Positions 1 to 10,394 of a DNA stretch of 64,000 nt are shown piece after piece. Below the pieces are notes generated by a model. That model was given only the letters and a program-made list of their open reading frames with translations, was not told the DNA's origin and did no database searches. Made by a program: the position numbers and the translations under genes. This DNA comes from Trichopria drosophilae (Eukaryota > Arthropoda > Insecta > Hymenoptera > Diapriidae): the NCBI GenBank assembly GCA_030407085.1, contig CM059582.1:68095501-68159500 (forward strand), read 5' to 3'. The first letter of the stretch is position 1, and every line of letters starts with the position of its first letter.

Positions 1-745
1 AGTCATAAAAGGAAGATTGTGAATTAGAAATTGGGAAATTAAAATACGCATGATAGTGATGAGTATCAGTTGGAATGAGGAAGTCCGGACTAGAAAGGTA
101 AGAAGTATTAGGAATAGAAGAGAACATAAGATCTAGTGAGTAACCTTTGCCTAGATGAACAGGGTAATGCTGAGTCAATTCGAGAAAAGAAAAAGTATCA
201 TTACAGATAGAAGCCGACTGCTTAATATTCGGTGGCACATATCCTATAGTTTGAAAACCCGATTGATTCCATATGTTCGGGAGATTAAAATCGCCGCAAA
301 TTGCCCACGGAATTAAAGTAAATTTTTGCGAAATATTCTCAAGTAGATCGGTAAACGAAATAAAATCTTCGACGGACGCAGACGAAGAAAGTAAGACACG
401 GACAATAACAGTTTAGACGATTGCGACGAAAATAAAAGAATTAAGTGATCCGAGAATAAAAAGTTCGTAGAGGACACAACCGTACATGAATGTGTCGATT
501 TAGCTGCAATAAGAACACCGCCTCCACGCTGATGAACAGATGATGCTCGATCCTTCCGAAAAATTGAGTAACCGGCAAGTCCAAGTTCGGATTCAGAAAT
601 GTCTTTATGCAGCCAGGTTTCAGTCAGAATAATGACATCCGGATGTGGGTGCATAAGGTATGCATTATTCCGAATATCAGCCAATTTCGTGCGAATTCCT
701 CTTGCATTTTGATAATATATGATGATTGAATCATTAACATTTAAA
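1..745 (-). pseudogene. ORF2 N-terminus: APE-type endonuclease, frameshifted
   Basis: The frame opens at about 745 with IIYYQNARGIRTKLADIR, the classic start of an AP-like retrotransposon endonuclease (the N of QNARG). It continues with DVIILTETWL, where the catalytic Glu sits in TETWL. A frameshift near 395-420 moves the reading frame. In the new frame the domain continues with CGDFNLPNI, YSLDLMFSS and a TDTHHYH block, matching the GDFN and SDH motifs of the fold. The reverse transcriptase is beyond the window edge. The endonuclease normally nicks target DNA for target-primed reverse transcription. Confidence 0.85.
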
Positions 746-801
746 CATTGAGTTGATCTTGATGATGATCTTGTAAGAGACGGCGGGTTATTCGTTCGTG
801 G

Positions 802-1944
802 TCAAGTCTTCTGCTGCATGGAGTCTAAGTCTGCTAAAGAATTTATTATGTAGGTTGATCCACTAGTAGAAATTAAATGGATAAATGGGCCTCGACGACG
901 AATTTTGAAGCCTCTACTCTTAGCCAGATCTCTAGATTTCTTCAGAAGGTGGTAAAATTCACGAGGCAAAAATTCATTCATGTAAATATCAAAATCAGGC
1001 CTATCCGGAAAAACGGATTTAGATTTAAGTTCTTTAGCATCACGCCGTGCCTGAAGAAGGCTATTTCGCTTCCCGCGCGCTGTAAAGCGCACAAATATAT
1101 TGCATGGTCGAGGCTGTCTAATTGAACTACGGACAGCTGATGCAAAAGTAGCATTAGACGATGGAGGCAAGCCGCCTGCGGGGTGAACATCTGGAGCGGA
1201 AGGCATTCGACTGGCCCGTTCAATGTCCGAAGAAAGGAGGGGGACACCCAGAGTATCCGCGATCTTACACACGGACACTAATAAGTTTTCGTTGACATTT
1301 TCGGGAACAGCAGTGATAATTAGATCAGCATTGTATTCGTTCAATTCGACCGATAACAAGCGACTGTCAAGTTTACAATTTCTCTCGTGTAATAAACGAT
1401 TTTCCTCAGTTAATGTTGACACTTGTTCCTTTAAAGATTTGATTTCTTCAGTTTGTTGTTCTAAAATTGAAATCCTGTTGTTATGATCATTAACAATAGA
1501 ACGTATGTCTGCACTGAACGCGTCGAATTTATTCCCCATTGTCTGAATATTGACATTAAATTGATCAATATTCGACAACTTTTTTTCAAACACTTCAAAT
1601 TTGCTCAATACAATTTCCTGGAAAGATAAGTCCACTGATAACGGCTCGCCATCCATACGTAAACGTTTGTTAGTTTTCGGTGGACGACCAACACGTTTAG
1701 TAGTTGCCGAAAGTGCACTGGCAGGGCAACAACAAAATTTTCCAGACTCATTGCGATTAGTTATACAATGAGTATGAGCCAATCGATGACAAGACATGCA
1801 AGCTTCAGTAGCGGGTGGTTCACTGATTGCACAAAACACGCATTGATTATTCAGTATTTGAGTTGAAATGTCATCCATTTTAGTAACAACAAGACAAAAA
1901 TATTGCGAAAATGGATAAAGAATTCTCGATAAAAGTCGTTCCAA
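802..1944 (-). CDS. ORF1 nucleic-acid-binding protein of non-LTR retrotransposon A
   Basis: This 380-aa protein has the layout of a LINE ORF1. A Cys/His-rich PHD-like finger lies at about residues 34-73, with CVFC, CMSC and a closing CCC cluster. A basic stretch (GRPPKTNKRLR) follows. Residues about 105-195 form a long heptad-rich coiled coil, as expected for ORF1 trimerisation. The C-terminal part, about 205-335, resembles the FP/RRM-like RNA-binding domain of insect ORF1 proteins. Such proteins coat the element RNA in an RNP. Its stop codon lies about 60 bases before the ORF2 frame becomes recognisable, consistent with ORF1/ORF2 coupling. No internal lesion is seen. The first ATG at 1944 was used; a second, MDDIST, 22 codons downstream is equally plausible. 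Confidence 0.8.
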   Translation of the reverse strand: MERLLSRILYPFSQYFCLVVTKMDDISTQILNNQCVFCAISEPPATEACMSCHRLAHTHCITNRNESGKFCCCPASALSATTKRVGRPPKTNKRLRMDGEPLSVDLSFQEIVLSKFEVFEKKLSNIDQFNVNIQTMGNKFDAFSADIRSIVNDHNNRISILEQQTEEIKSLKEQVSTLTEENRLLHERNCKLDSRLLSVELNEYNADLIITAVPENVNENLLVSVCKIADTLGVPLLSSDIERASRMPSAPDVHPAGGLPPSSNATFASAVRSSIRQPRPCNIFVRFTARGKRNSLLQARRDAKELKSKSVFPDRPDFDIYMNEFLPREFYHLLKKSRDLAKSRGFKIRRRGPFIHLISTSGSTYIINSLADLDSMQQKT

Positions 1945-2330
1945 ATTAATGCACTAGTACACGTGCGCTTTTAAACCGTTGCAGTTGACACGACAATATG
2001 ACAATAAAATTTAGATCTGGATACAGTACACGTAACACTTCAAAGTAACATATAAAACCACTAGAGAAAAAGTATGATAACTACATAAGTTGTAAATGAT
2101 AGTTAAGAATTTCATGAAGTGTATTAAACGCGCTATTACGTATGCCAAAATTCCCGAAGAATAATAATAGCTCCGGGAAGACAATACTGCGACCGATCAA
2201 TTCAACTGCCGAACGGGAACTGTTTTTATGCACACTAAAAGAATTTTTATTACAAAATTCCTAATAATAAAGCCTTATTTTTATATAAATAAAAAATTTT
2301 AATTTTTCAACTAAATTTATTTATAAATTT

Positions 2331-2345
2331 CGATCCTGTTAAATA
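2331..2345. repeat. 15-bp target-site duplication, left copy
   Basis: CGATCCTGTTAAATA here is repeated exactly at 7446-7460. The two copies bracket retrotransposon B and define its ends. The left copy adjoins a GATA-repeat tail, which is the element's 3' tail on the minus strand. Confidence 0.85.
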
Positions 2346-2359
2346 GATAGATAGATATA

Positions 2360-3100
2360 CAGGGTGATCCAAAAGTCCCGGAACAGCAAAATATCTCAGC
2401 GGGAGTGCATTTTCGGGGAAAATGTTTTAGTCAAAAGTTTAAGGATTTTTCCCTGGCTATTTAATGGCGATATTGAATTTGACCTTGAACATGACCTTGA
2501 AGGTTATTTCAAGGTCAAGTTAATTTTTTTAAATGGGAACCCCTATTTTTTGTCACGGATTCGGAAAGAGCACAAAATTTTACGTCCGAGTATGATATGA
2601 TCCATTTTTCCGGCAAGGTCATTTCAAGGTGAAACTTAAAACTCCCGTAACGGCGAAATATCTCAGAGGGTGTGCATTTCTTTGGAAATTGTTTCAGACA
2701 AAAGTTTAAGGATTTTTCCTGGGATATTTAATGGTAGCACAGAATTTGACCTTGAACATAACCTGCAAGGTTATTTCAAGGTCAAGTTTGTTTTTTTTAA
2801 TGGAAACTGCTATTTTTTTTCACGGATTCGGAAAGAGCACAAAATTTTACGTCCGAATATACTATGGCCGTTTTTTTCGGCAAGGTCATTTCAAGGCCAA
2901 ACTTAAAACTCCCGGAACAGCGAATTAACTCAGCAAGAGGTCATTTTCGGGTAAAATGTTTCAGACAAAAGTTTCAGGATTTTTTCCGGGATATTTAATG
3001 CTAGCATAAAATTTGACCTTGAAAATTACCTTGAAGATTATACTCAGGTCAAGATTATTTTTTTTTTTTAATTGGAACCCCGTTTCATTTTCTTAACGAA
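2360..3100 (+). repeat. Left inverted-repeat arm with three subrepeats
   Basis: Each subrepeat carries a block resembling CGGAACAGCAAAATATCTCA followed by AAGGTCA-rich sequence. Exact TCAAGGTCA or its complement occurs six times in this arm, at 2480, 2492, 2509, about 2747, about 2776 and about 3013. Confidence 0.85.
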
Positions 3101-3564
3101 GTTATGAGGATCTTCCGGTATTGAGAGTGGTTAAATTCATTTTGTTCAGTCGATGCTATTACTGGACGATCTGCTCTAGGGAGATCCTTTACAGTGCCGT
3201 AAACTTCGAAACAATTTATTGTTCTGCCAAAAGTCGATTTAGGAATCAGTTCCTGTCCCTCGCTTGTCCTCTAATTTTGTAAATAGAATAATAAACTGTT
3301 TAAAAAAAATGTATACATACATCTTACGCAACACTTGTGCAAAGTGAACTTGGGCGCGCGAACAGCGACAGAGAGCACGAGTCACCAGCGAAGTAAATAA
3401 ACAACATACATTCACATTGAATTTATACATACGTGTACAGTCTTATAAGGTTACATTTTGGTCTTAACTTTATCGTTTTTTGTGAGATACATGGATTTCC
3501 TATCTAAACGTATTAAGCATCATTTCAGTAACAAAATACATACGTATATTTCGTACAAAGAGCA

Positions 3565-3741
3565 ATGGCTGCGCTAAGTGAACGAGAAAGAATAACCATT
3601 CTCATGATGAGAGGCTGGGGTGATAACCAGCGATCTTTAGAGAATGTGCGAACCTTATTTAACGCATCATTTAGAGAGGGACGAGAACCGATTTCTAAAT
3701 CTACTGTTAGCAGAACAATAAATCGTTTTGAAGTTCAGTAA
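3565..3741 (+). pseudogene. Transposase N-terminal helix-turn-helix remnant
   Basis: A 59-codon frame starting MAALSERERITILMMRGWGD ends at a stop after a helix-turn-helix-like segment (ISKSTVSRTINRFE). This resembles the DUF4817-type DNA-binding domain found at the N-terminus of insect mariner-like transposases; the element at 39378-42680 has an equivalent. No catalytic domain follows, so only the terminus-recognition half remains. Confidence 0.6.
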
Positions 3742-3801
3742 GATACATAATTTCATCAAAATCTTAGTATACCCATCTTGCCTTAACTGTCTGGGGACAC
3801 C

Positions 3802-3862
3802 CACACACACACACACACACGCACACGCACACGCACACGCACACGCACACGCACACGCACAG
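3802..3862. repeat. (CA)n/(CG)-interrupted microsatellite
   Basis: CACACA repeats change to a regular ACACGC hexamer series. This lies inside the mariner-like transposon. Confidence 0.9.
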
Positions 3863-4097
3863 GTGACGGCGAGGGGAACCTGAACAAAGCACCCCGAAGA
3901 GGTGTAAACCCGACCGTGCTACCTCCACGCGGTACATCTTGGGTAATGCTAAAGCCGGCGGTAGCATTGGAAACAATGTAAAAATGTTACCCATACATAC
4001 GGTATTTATAAACGTATCGGATGTAAAAAAAAAAAATGTATATTTTTATCCGGGAACAATGATAATGCATTGCACTCTGGAAACTCTGGAAACATTA

Positions 4098-4767
4098 CGA
4101 AAATGAAACGGGGTTCCAATTAAAAAAAAATAGTCTTGAGCTTAGAATAAGCCTCAAGGTAATTTTCAAGGTTAAATTCAATGGTGCCTCTTGCTGAGTT
4201 AATTCGCTGTTCCGGGAGTTTTAAGTTTGGCCTTGAAATGACATTGCCGAAAAAAACGGCCATAGCATATTTGGACGTAAAATTTTGTGCTCTCTCCGAA
4301 TCCGTGAAAAAAAATAGCATTTTCCATTAAAAAAAACAAACTTGACCTTGAAATAACCTTCAAGGTCATGTTCAAGGTCAAATTCTGTGCTACCATTAAA
4401 TATCCCAGGAAAAATCCTTAAACTTTTGTCTGAAACAATTTCCAAAGAAATGCACACCCTCTGAGATATTTCGCCGTTACGGGAGTTTTAAGTTTCACCT
4501 TGAAATGACCTTGCCGGAAAAATGGATCATATCATACTCGGACGTAGAATTTCCCGCTCTTTCAGAATCCATGAAAAAAAATAGGGGTTCCCATTTAAAA
4601 AAATTAACTTGACCTTGAAATAACCTTCAGGATCATGTTCAAGGTCAAATTCAATATCGCCATTAAATAGCCAGGGAAAAATCCTGAAACTTTTGTCTGA
4701 AACATTTTCCTCGAAAATGCACTCCCGCTGAGATATTTTGCTGTGCCGGGACTTTTGGATCACCCTG
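4098..4767 (-). repeat. Right inverted-repeat arm
   Basis: Reverse-complement partner of 2360-3100 with scattered substitutions. It keeps five exact TCAAGGTCA-type nonamers, near 4353, 4369, 4381, 4612 and 4639. Confidence 0.85.
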
Positions 4768-4929
4768 TATATTTCTCTCTTAATTAGGATACACTGCCCT
4801 ATTGAGAGGGAGTTCCGAGTACAGAAAAAAATAAAATTACAATTTTTTACGATTTTTCGCAGCTAAAAATATAAACAGAATATAACGCATTTAGTTGACG
4901 CACAGACGGAACATTTAATTGAATGAAAT

Positions 4930-7406
4930 TTAATCGCCGAGTAGGAACGCTCTCCTCGCAAAAATGGCTCTAACGTAGTTGTACAATAGTTTCGCAGACT
5001 CCGCATCGCAATTACATATTAAAGAATACAAAAGTTCGCCCGAATGAAACTGATGCTGAGTTAAAGCGTAGGAAAATTGTGCAGTGGGGGGAACAAGCAA
5101 AGGGCACTCGGTCAGAATGTGTTTTAACGTTTCGCTTGCCTTTAAGTTACAAAGCGTACACTGTGTAGACGGATTATATTGGTATTTGTTCCTGGCAACG
5201 TAAAACGATCGCGAATGAATGGTCGCAAGCCTTAGTTGAATCTTTACTCTAAGAAAGTGCAAGGGCAGGCGCGAAGGGTACAAGGTATACGACGAGTCGG
5301 AAGTAAGACGGTAAATCGGTAACTGGACCGAATCAGACGTATAGTATGATCTAAGGTCGTTCCCCCTACAAGTCTCAGCAAATGTATCGACTATGTGCTG
5401 ACCTGACTGTTCCCAGTGCTCCGCGCTAAAATTGAGCCATAGTTCGCTTGCGCTTGCCCTGTCCAGTAGAGTCTTTAACTGGGACGCCCAATTGAAAGCA
5501 TCGTTCGAATGCGGAAATGATGCCAACTCCTTTAGCCGGAGAAGTAGTAATTTGGGCAGCCTGGAGTCCGGCAGCTTAAGAGTTTTAATAACCCATTTAA
5601 CAGTTCTTGACAGAATTTCTACCGCAATGGGCAAAATACCAAGTTCTAAACGCACCAGATAGGCCGGTGTATTTCTGGGTAGGTTAAAAAGTTTTCTAAA
5701 AAAGCTTATCTGGACGGATTCCAGTTTGTCCAAATAACGAAGGGCCCAGAAAGGCGCTACATAAAGCAGAACGGAGATAATCATTGCGTTATACAGCTTC
5801 CAGAACGCGGCCCAGGCATCTATCTTGGCAGAGTGAACCAAAGATAAGACTGCAGCTGCCGCGGCGTTCGTCCGGACTATGGCATCTTCCGTGGAATGGA
5901 GGCCACGCGTTGAGGAGGAGAATATAACCCCCAGGAAACGATAACCACTGACAACCTCGACCGAGCCATCTTCGTACGTAAAAGACCTGGAGTGCGCGTC
6001 TAATCTGCCCGCTTTCCTAAAACAGATTATCTTGGTTTTATTAGTATTAACTGTAAGATGGTTTTGACGGCGGTATTCCGAGAGTAAGGTTAACTTTCTT
6101 CGGAGATCTGCTGAAGAATAAGCGAAGATGGTAAGGTCGTCGGCGTACAGCAGCATCATCAAGTCTCTAGAGGGCGAAACGTCCACCCCTCGTGCGCCTC
6201 CTTCACGAAAAAAGCCAGAATGTCCGAGATATATAAAATAAACAGAAGCGGACTTAAGATATCCCCTTGCAGGACCCCACGCGTTACATTGTATTCAGAA
6301 ATTGTAGAGCTACTCGACTGAAGATGTACTGTGGCCGACTGGTATAGAGCTGAGAGAACTCTTACAAATTTAGCACTAACGCCCAGACCGAGAAGCTTTC
6401 GCCAAAGGAGCCTGTGAGGTACCGAGTCGAAAGCTCTATTAAAGTCAACGAATAAACCGAATACTTTTGCTTTTTGACGTCTGAGCATGATCTGAGTGGA
6501 AGCAAGGAGCGAAAAAATATTGTCTTCTGTGCCCCTTCCAATGCGAAAACCGGCTTGTTCATCAGGCAACAGGTCCCTTAACAGAGCCCACTCGGTCAGG
6601 CGTTTACACATAATCTGCGAAAAGATTTTGGCTAATGCGTTTGTCAGCGCGATAAGTCTATAATTTGACGGGTCATCGCGTGCGCCTTTCTTAAAAAGTG
6701 TAAAAATCGAAGCTTGTGCCCAGTTAGCGGGGAAGGTCTCCGAAAGAAGGATTTTATTGAAGAGAAGCTGAAGGCGGGAGAGCCACGTGACATCAAGCAG
6801 CTTAAAAAGCTCTGCTGGTAACTCGTCTGGGCCGACGGCCTTTCCCGTCCTCAGCTTCCCAATACTGTCTCTAACTTCTAATATCGTAATAGGCGAGTCC
6901 AGGTCAGGGTCGAAGGTGCCAAAAAACGTCTCCAGAGGGGACACTTCCGGGGGGAATATCTCCTCAAAGTAAGCCCTCCAAGCCTCATCAGGCACCCGCT
7001 CTCCCGCCATGGGCTTTTTCCGAAAAAAACGACAGGTTTTCCAAAAGTCCGCCGAGTTGAGAACTGCAGCAAACCTATTGGATATTGTGGTGGCAAAATT
7101 AGACTTCTTATGCCTCAAGGTGTCAAGATAGACAGTTTTCGTAGCTTTAAATAACTGTACAGAGGAGGAGCTATATTTGCTCTTTCTCATTGCCCTTAAG
7201 GAACGGTGGAGAGTCCTCCTTGCTGAGACGCATTCACCATCAAACCAGACTTTTGAAGCTGCATAGCTCTTCCGAGCCTTAAATTGCGTGGTTTTCGATA
7301 AGATCCCTGCGCTTAAAGCAGCTGTATGTATAGAGCCAACGAAGCCCTCGTAAAAAACATCAAATGATTCAGTGTCTTCTGACCTAGAGGCTAACGGTGC
7401 CTGCAT
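4930..7406 (-). pseudogene. Reverse transcriptase ORF2 of retrotransposon B
   Basis: Two overlapping frames (6159-7406 and 4930-6186) together make one RT, so a single frameshift lies in 6159-6186. The first frame has an NYRLIALTNALAKIF block, QAGFR, motif A (FVDFNRAFDSVP) with the first catalytic Asp, and GVLQGDILSPLLF (motif B). The second frame opens with MLLYADDLTIFA, motif C with the YADD aspartates, then the thumb. Near its C-terminus is the CCHC knuckle starting CTLCNLKASETLKHIL. Residues before about 120 are the linker after the missing endonuclease. It would copy element RNA into DNA at the nicked target. Confidence 0.9.
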
Positions 7407-7445
7407 TAACGCATTACGGAAGTTACGCGCCCCGTCTATTTAACG

Positions 7446-7460
7446 CGATCCTGTTAAATA
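7446..7460. repeat. 15-bp target-site duplication, right copy
   Basis: Identical to 2331-2345. It abuts the 5'-truncated end of retrotransposon B. Confidence 0.85.
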
Positions 7461-7493
7461 TTATTAATATATTAATTAATTGTATGATTATAT

Positions 7494-8090
7494 CATTCTC
7501 TGTCAAGTCGGACATCCGCCTCTTCCAAAATTCTATATGATCAAAAAAATTGATATTGGGCTTAAACTTAGCTTAACATGTCTACTTTTGTTTGCCGTGC
7601 GGCGAACGATGATTTAAAAAATGGCGGACCCAAAAATGACGCCCAGAAAGGCGAGATCTAAATGAAATAATATTAAACCTTTGAGCTACACGTTTTTCTA
7701 GTGACTGAAAACACTTGCAATTTGTTGTATAGGGGTCTTTTTGGTCGCTGATTACGAATTTGATGTCAAATTTTAAAAATTCAAAATGGCGGATCCAAGA
7801 TGGCGAATAAAATTCGTGAAAAGCTACTGGATCAAGAACATTTTGGGTACTGGGGGTTTTCGGGATCGCTGATTACGAATCCGATGTCAAATTTTTAAAA
7901 TTCAATATGTCGGATCCAAGATGGCGAAACAAATTCCTAAAAAGCTACTGGATCGAGAACATTTTGGGTACTGGGGGTTTTCGAAATCAGCATTTCCACA
8001 AAACCCGGAATACGAATTATTGTATCGTATGTTAACTATATTACGGGGAAATGAGGTTTTCCTAAAAAAATGACCAAAAAATGTCCAATG
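7494..8090 (+). repeat. Left terminal inverted repeat
   Basis: Contains an outer unique part and two full plus one partial subrepeats of GGATCCAAGATGGCG-type sequence. It pairs with 11738-12452. Confidence 0.85.
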
Positions 8091-8283
8091 TCCAATGTAT
8101 TGGTTGAAAACTCTCTGCGTTTAAGAGGGTTGAGACTCTCTTTATCTAAAGATAAAGCCCGCATTATTTTCTTTTTTTTATATTTTTTAAATTTTTTAAA
8201 TTTTTTTTATTTTTTTTTAATTTTTTTTTTATTGTTTTCTTGTTTTTAATTTTTTTTTAAATTTTTTAAATTTTTTTTCTTAT

Positions 8284-10173
8284 CTAATTTTTGCCGTAGA
8301 AAATGTCAGTTGTTTCAGTGCATTTCGAGTAACGTTTTATGGTGAGTTTGTTTTCGGAATTGACGACGAATGCATGGGACGTTTGAATTTTTGGAACAGT
8401 TGGCGCTAAATTAAATCTCTTGTTCAGTTTTCTCTGAATTTTATCATGTTCAGTTTTACTGAAATATATTACGCTAATGTTTTTAAAATTATTTTTAGCC
8501 CATTTAAAAAGGTCTTGTGAGGTTATCATTGCTTGGTTTGGTTCTGCCAAAAGGCTGTGACGTGCCGCTTCTTTTTTTATTGTCGCTCCTATACCATCGC
8601 ACACATTTTTTCCGTGTGCTGTTGCATAAAAGTGCCACTCGGCTATAATTCCAAAATCGTTTTTATGGTTGACTAAATTAATCATATTAAATCTGTTTTT
8701 AAAGTGCTGTTTTGCACCATCTGTGAAGTATATGATTTTTTTGACCCGGATATGATTTTGTATTTCAGGAATCAACAGGGTTTGCATAGTGTAAATAGCT
8801 GCGGTATCGTGTTTCAAGCAATCAGATAAGAAACAAAAACTTTTGTGTTTTATTTCGCCATTTTCTTTATAATAGTATACTACTGGGAGAACCGTGCACT
8901 GGTCATTAACAAAATGAAACGCTTGACTTGCATTTTGCACAATAAATGCGTAATTTTCTGAAAAATCATACAAAACAAGTGCTTCATCTTCCGCTAAACT
9001 TTGCTTCCGGTTTTCAAAATATAGAGATTGCTGCTTTGCAATGAATGAATGTGGCTTGAGGACAATCAATTTTTCACACAGTTTTTGAACAAAATCGTAT
9101 GTGGGAAGTACTTCTGTCCGTAACGTACATCTGTCGGTCGATTCCCATACACTAAACTGTATATCATGGATATGAGCATTATCTAAAATTGTAAGGAGAG
9201 TTTCTGAAAATTCTACAATGGTTGGACAGTTATCGCATTCGCCTAGGCGGCAATCATCACTCGCATTTGTACATGTAAATTGTTGTAAACAATCAGTGTA
9301 GTTCCGTAATACTGTGTCTGATTGTTGCGTAATGTTTTCCAAATTTATTGCCTTTATCATTAGGTTACAATTTTCATGAATTGTACATACACAAACCGTA
9401 TGAGTTCCCGATGCTCCAGCTAACACGCAATTTTTTGGTCTCAGTTTAGCGAATGTGCTGAATCCTACTTCAATATTAGCATTGCATTGTCTATAGTTAA
9501 GATACAAGTCACTCAAACCTAAAAGCATTAGACGTTTTTGAAGTAAGGTCCGCTTTCCATTACTTTTTACTGAAACAACATCCTTCTTTCCTGGCATAAT
9601 TCTGCTATTAAGATCATTAGTATAAAATTCTTTAATACTCTCAACTGTTGATAGAGGTAAGCTTTTACCAGCCTTTCTTGTCGTTTCCGCTAGAACACCT
9701 CCTGATTTCCGCAGTTCTTTCCCTTTCATCGCCATATGCTTTGAAGTTCCGAATTCAGTTGCAATTTTTCTAATACTCCAAGATAGAGGTGCAGTACTAA
9801 GTATCCTTATTCTTAGTGGATCATTTTCATTCAAACTATTATATTTATCTTTCAATCCATATATGTATTCTTCTAACTCTATTTCTCTCTCTGATTTTAA
9901 AGATTCACCGCTTGACTGAGTATATGAACATTGATTATCAGCATATTGTATTTCGAAGTTTTCATTATCCACATTTTCTTGATTTGTGGATACTCTATCA
10001 TCAATAACTTCCTTTAATCTACAAGTACTGCAAATTCTTGCATTAGCAGGAATGTGTGGATAAAGCTCTAGGAAACTTGTGGAAACTCGTCTTAAATTCT
10101 TTCCAATATGACTTTTTTCCCCTGTTTTTCGAAATGGATTGCAGCATCTATCGGAACGTACGTTGTCTGTCAT
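8284..10173 (-). CDS. Intact 629-aa transposase of the palindromic element
   Basis: No stop or frameshift interrupts 629 codons. The N-terminus has a Cys/His cluster (CCNPF at 10-14, H40, CSTC at 48-51) that probably binds zinc and DNA. A short acidic, possibly coiled stretch follows at about 92-120. Cys-rich signatures lie at 261-316 (VCVCTIHENC, CRLGECDNC). Candidate catalytic acidic residues of an RNase H-like fold are D403 in DFSENY, D485 in FTDGAKQHFKN and D526 in HGKNVCDGIG; the last motif is a hallmark of this insect family as I remember it. The stop lies about 190 bp from the inner edge of the left inverted repeat. I cannot name the superfamily with confidence. Openness suggests recent activity. 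Confidence 0.8.
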   Translation of the reverse strand: MTDNVRSDRCCNPFRKTGEKSHIGKNLRRVSTSFLELYPHIPANARICSTCRLKEVIDDRVSTNQENVDNENFEIQYADNQCSYTQSSGESLKSEREIELEEYIYGLKDKYNSLNENDPLRIRILSTAPLSWSIRKIATEFGTSKHMAMKGKELRKSGGVLAETTRKAGKSLPLSTVESIKEFYTNDLNSRIMPGKKDVVSVKSNGKRTLLQKRLMLLGLSDLYLNYRQCNANIEVGFSTFAKLRPKNCVLAGASGTHTVCVCTIHENCNLMIKAINLENITQQSDTVLRNYTDCLQQFTCTNASDDCRLGECDNCPTIVEFSETLLTILDNAHIHDIQFSVWESTDRCTLRTEVLPTYDFVQKLCEKLIVLKPHSFIAKQQSLYFENRKQSLAEDEALVLYDFSENYAFIVQNASQAFHFVNDQCTVLPVVYYYKENGEIKHKSFCFLSDCLKHDTAAIYTMQTLLIPEIQNHIRVKKIIYFTDGAKQHFKNRFNMINLVNHKNDFGIIAEWHFYATAHGKNVCDGIGATIKKEAARHSLLAEPNQAMITSQDLFKWAKNNFKNISVIYFSKTEHDKIQRKLNKRFNLAPTVPKIQTSHAFVVNSENKLTIKRYSKCTETTDIFYGKN

Positions 10174-10394
10174 TTTTCAAACGTTGCAAATGAAATAAAA
10201 AATTGATGAAAAAATGGCTACATAAACATTAATCTATCTTAATTTTGTATATTTATACTCGTACAGGACAAAATTACCTTAAAACTGTATTCGAACATAA
10301 ATGGCAACGTCATTCACCGATCAGAATTATCGTAATATCCAGTAAGTATATCATTAGTGTAGTCAGGTTTCCTAAAGTACGAAATAAAACACTT

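Larger units (their letters stand above)
1..1960 (-). mobile_element. Non-LTR retrotransposon A, cut by window start
   Basis: This is the 5' part of a non-LTR (LINE-type) retrotransposon read on the minus strand. An ORF1 protein is followed immediately by an ORF2 that opens with an apurinic-type endonuclease, the usual order for the Jockey/I/CR1-like groups. The reverse transcriptase would lie to the left of the window. ORF1 is intact while ORF2 has at least one frameshift, so the copy is probably dead. Clade assignment is not possible without the RT. Confidence 0.85.
2360..4767. mobile_element. Mariner/IS630-like transposon with ~0.7-kb terminal inverted repeats
   Basis: The element starts CAGGGTGATCC and ends with the reverse complement, flanked on both sides by TA (2358-2359 and 4768-4769), the target duplication of the Tc1/mariner superfamily. 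The arms (2360-3100 and 4098-4767) are long and built of three diverged subrepeats of roughly 270 bp. The centre holds only a transposase N-terminal remnant and a CA microsatellite, so it is non-autonomous. It sits in the 3' UTR of retrotransposon B. Confidence 0.85.
2346..7445 (-). mobile_element. Non-LTR retrotransposon B, 5'-truncated, with nested DNA transposon
   Basis: The element is bounded by a 15-bp duplication, runs on the minus strand and ends at the left in a (TATC)n-type 3' tail. After removal of the nested transposon 2360-4767 it is about 2.7 kb. It keeps the reverse transcriptase and C-terminal zinc knuckle of ORF2 but lacks ORF1 and the endonuclease. This is ordinary 5' truncation during target-primed reverse transcription. 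The RT looks most like the I/Jockey/R1-type assemblage. Confidence 0.85.

Noticed and set aside
2364..4763. Several 65-78-codon ORFs in the inverted arms (MIQKSR..., MCISLEI..., MVAQNL...)
   Set aside because: They repeat because the arms contain subrepeats; matching frames on both arms reflect DNA repetition, not a protein.
5432..5662. Plus-strand ORF inside the reverse transcriptase
   Set aside because: Antisense shadow of the minus-strand RT.
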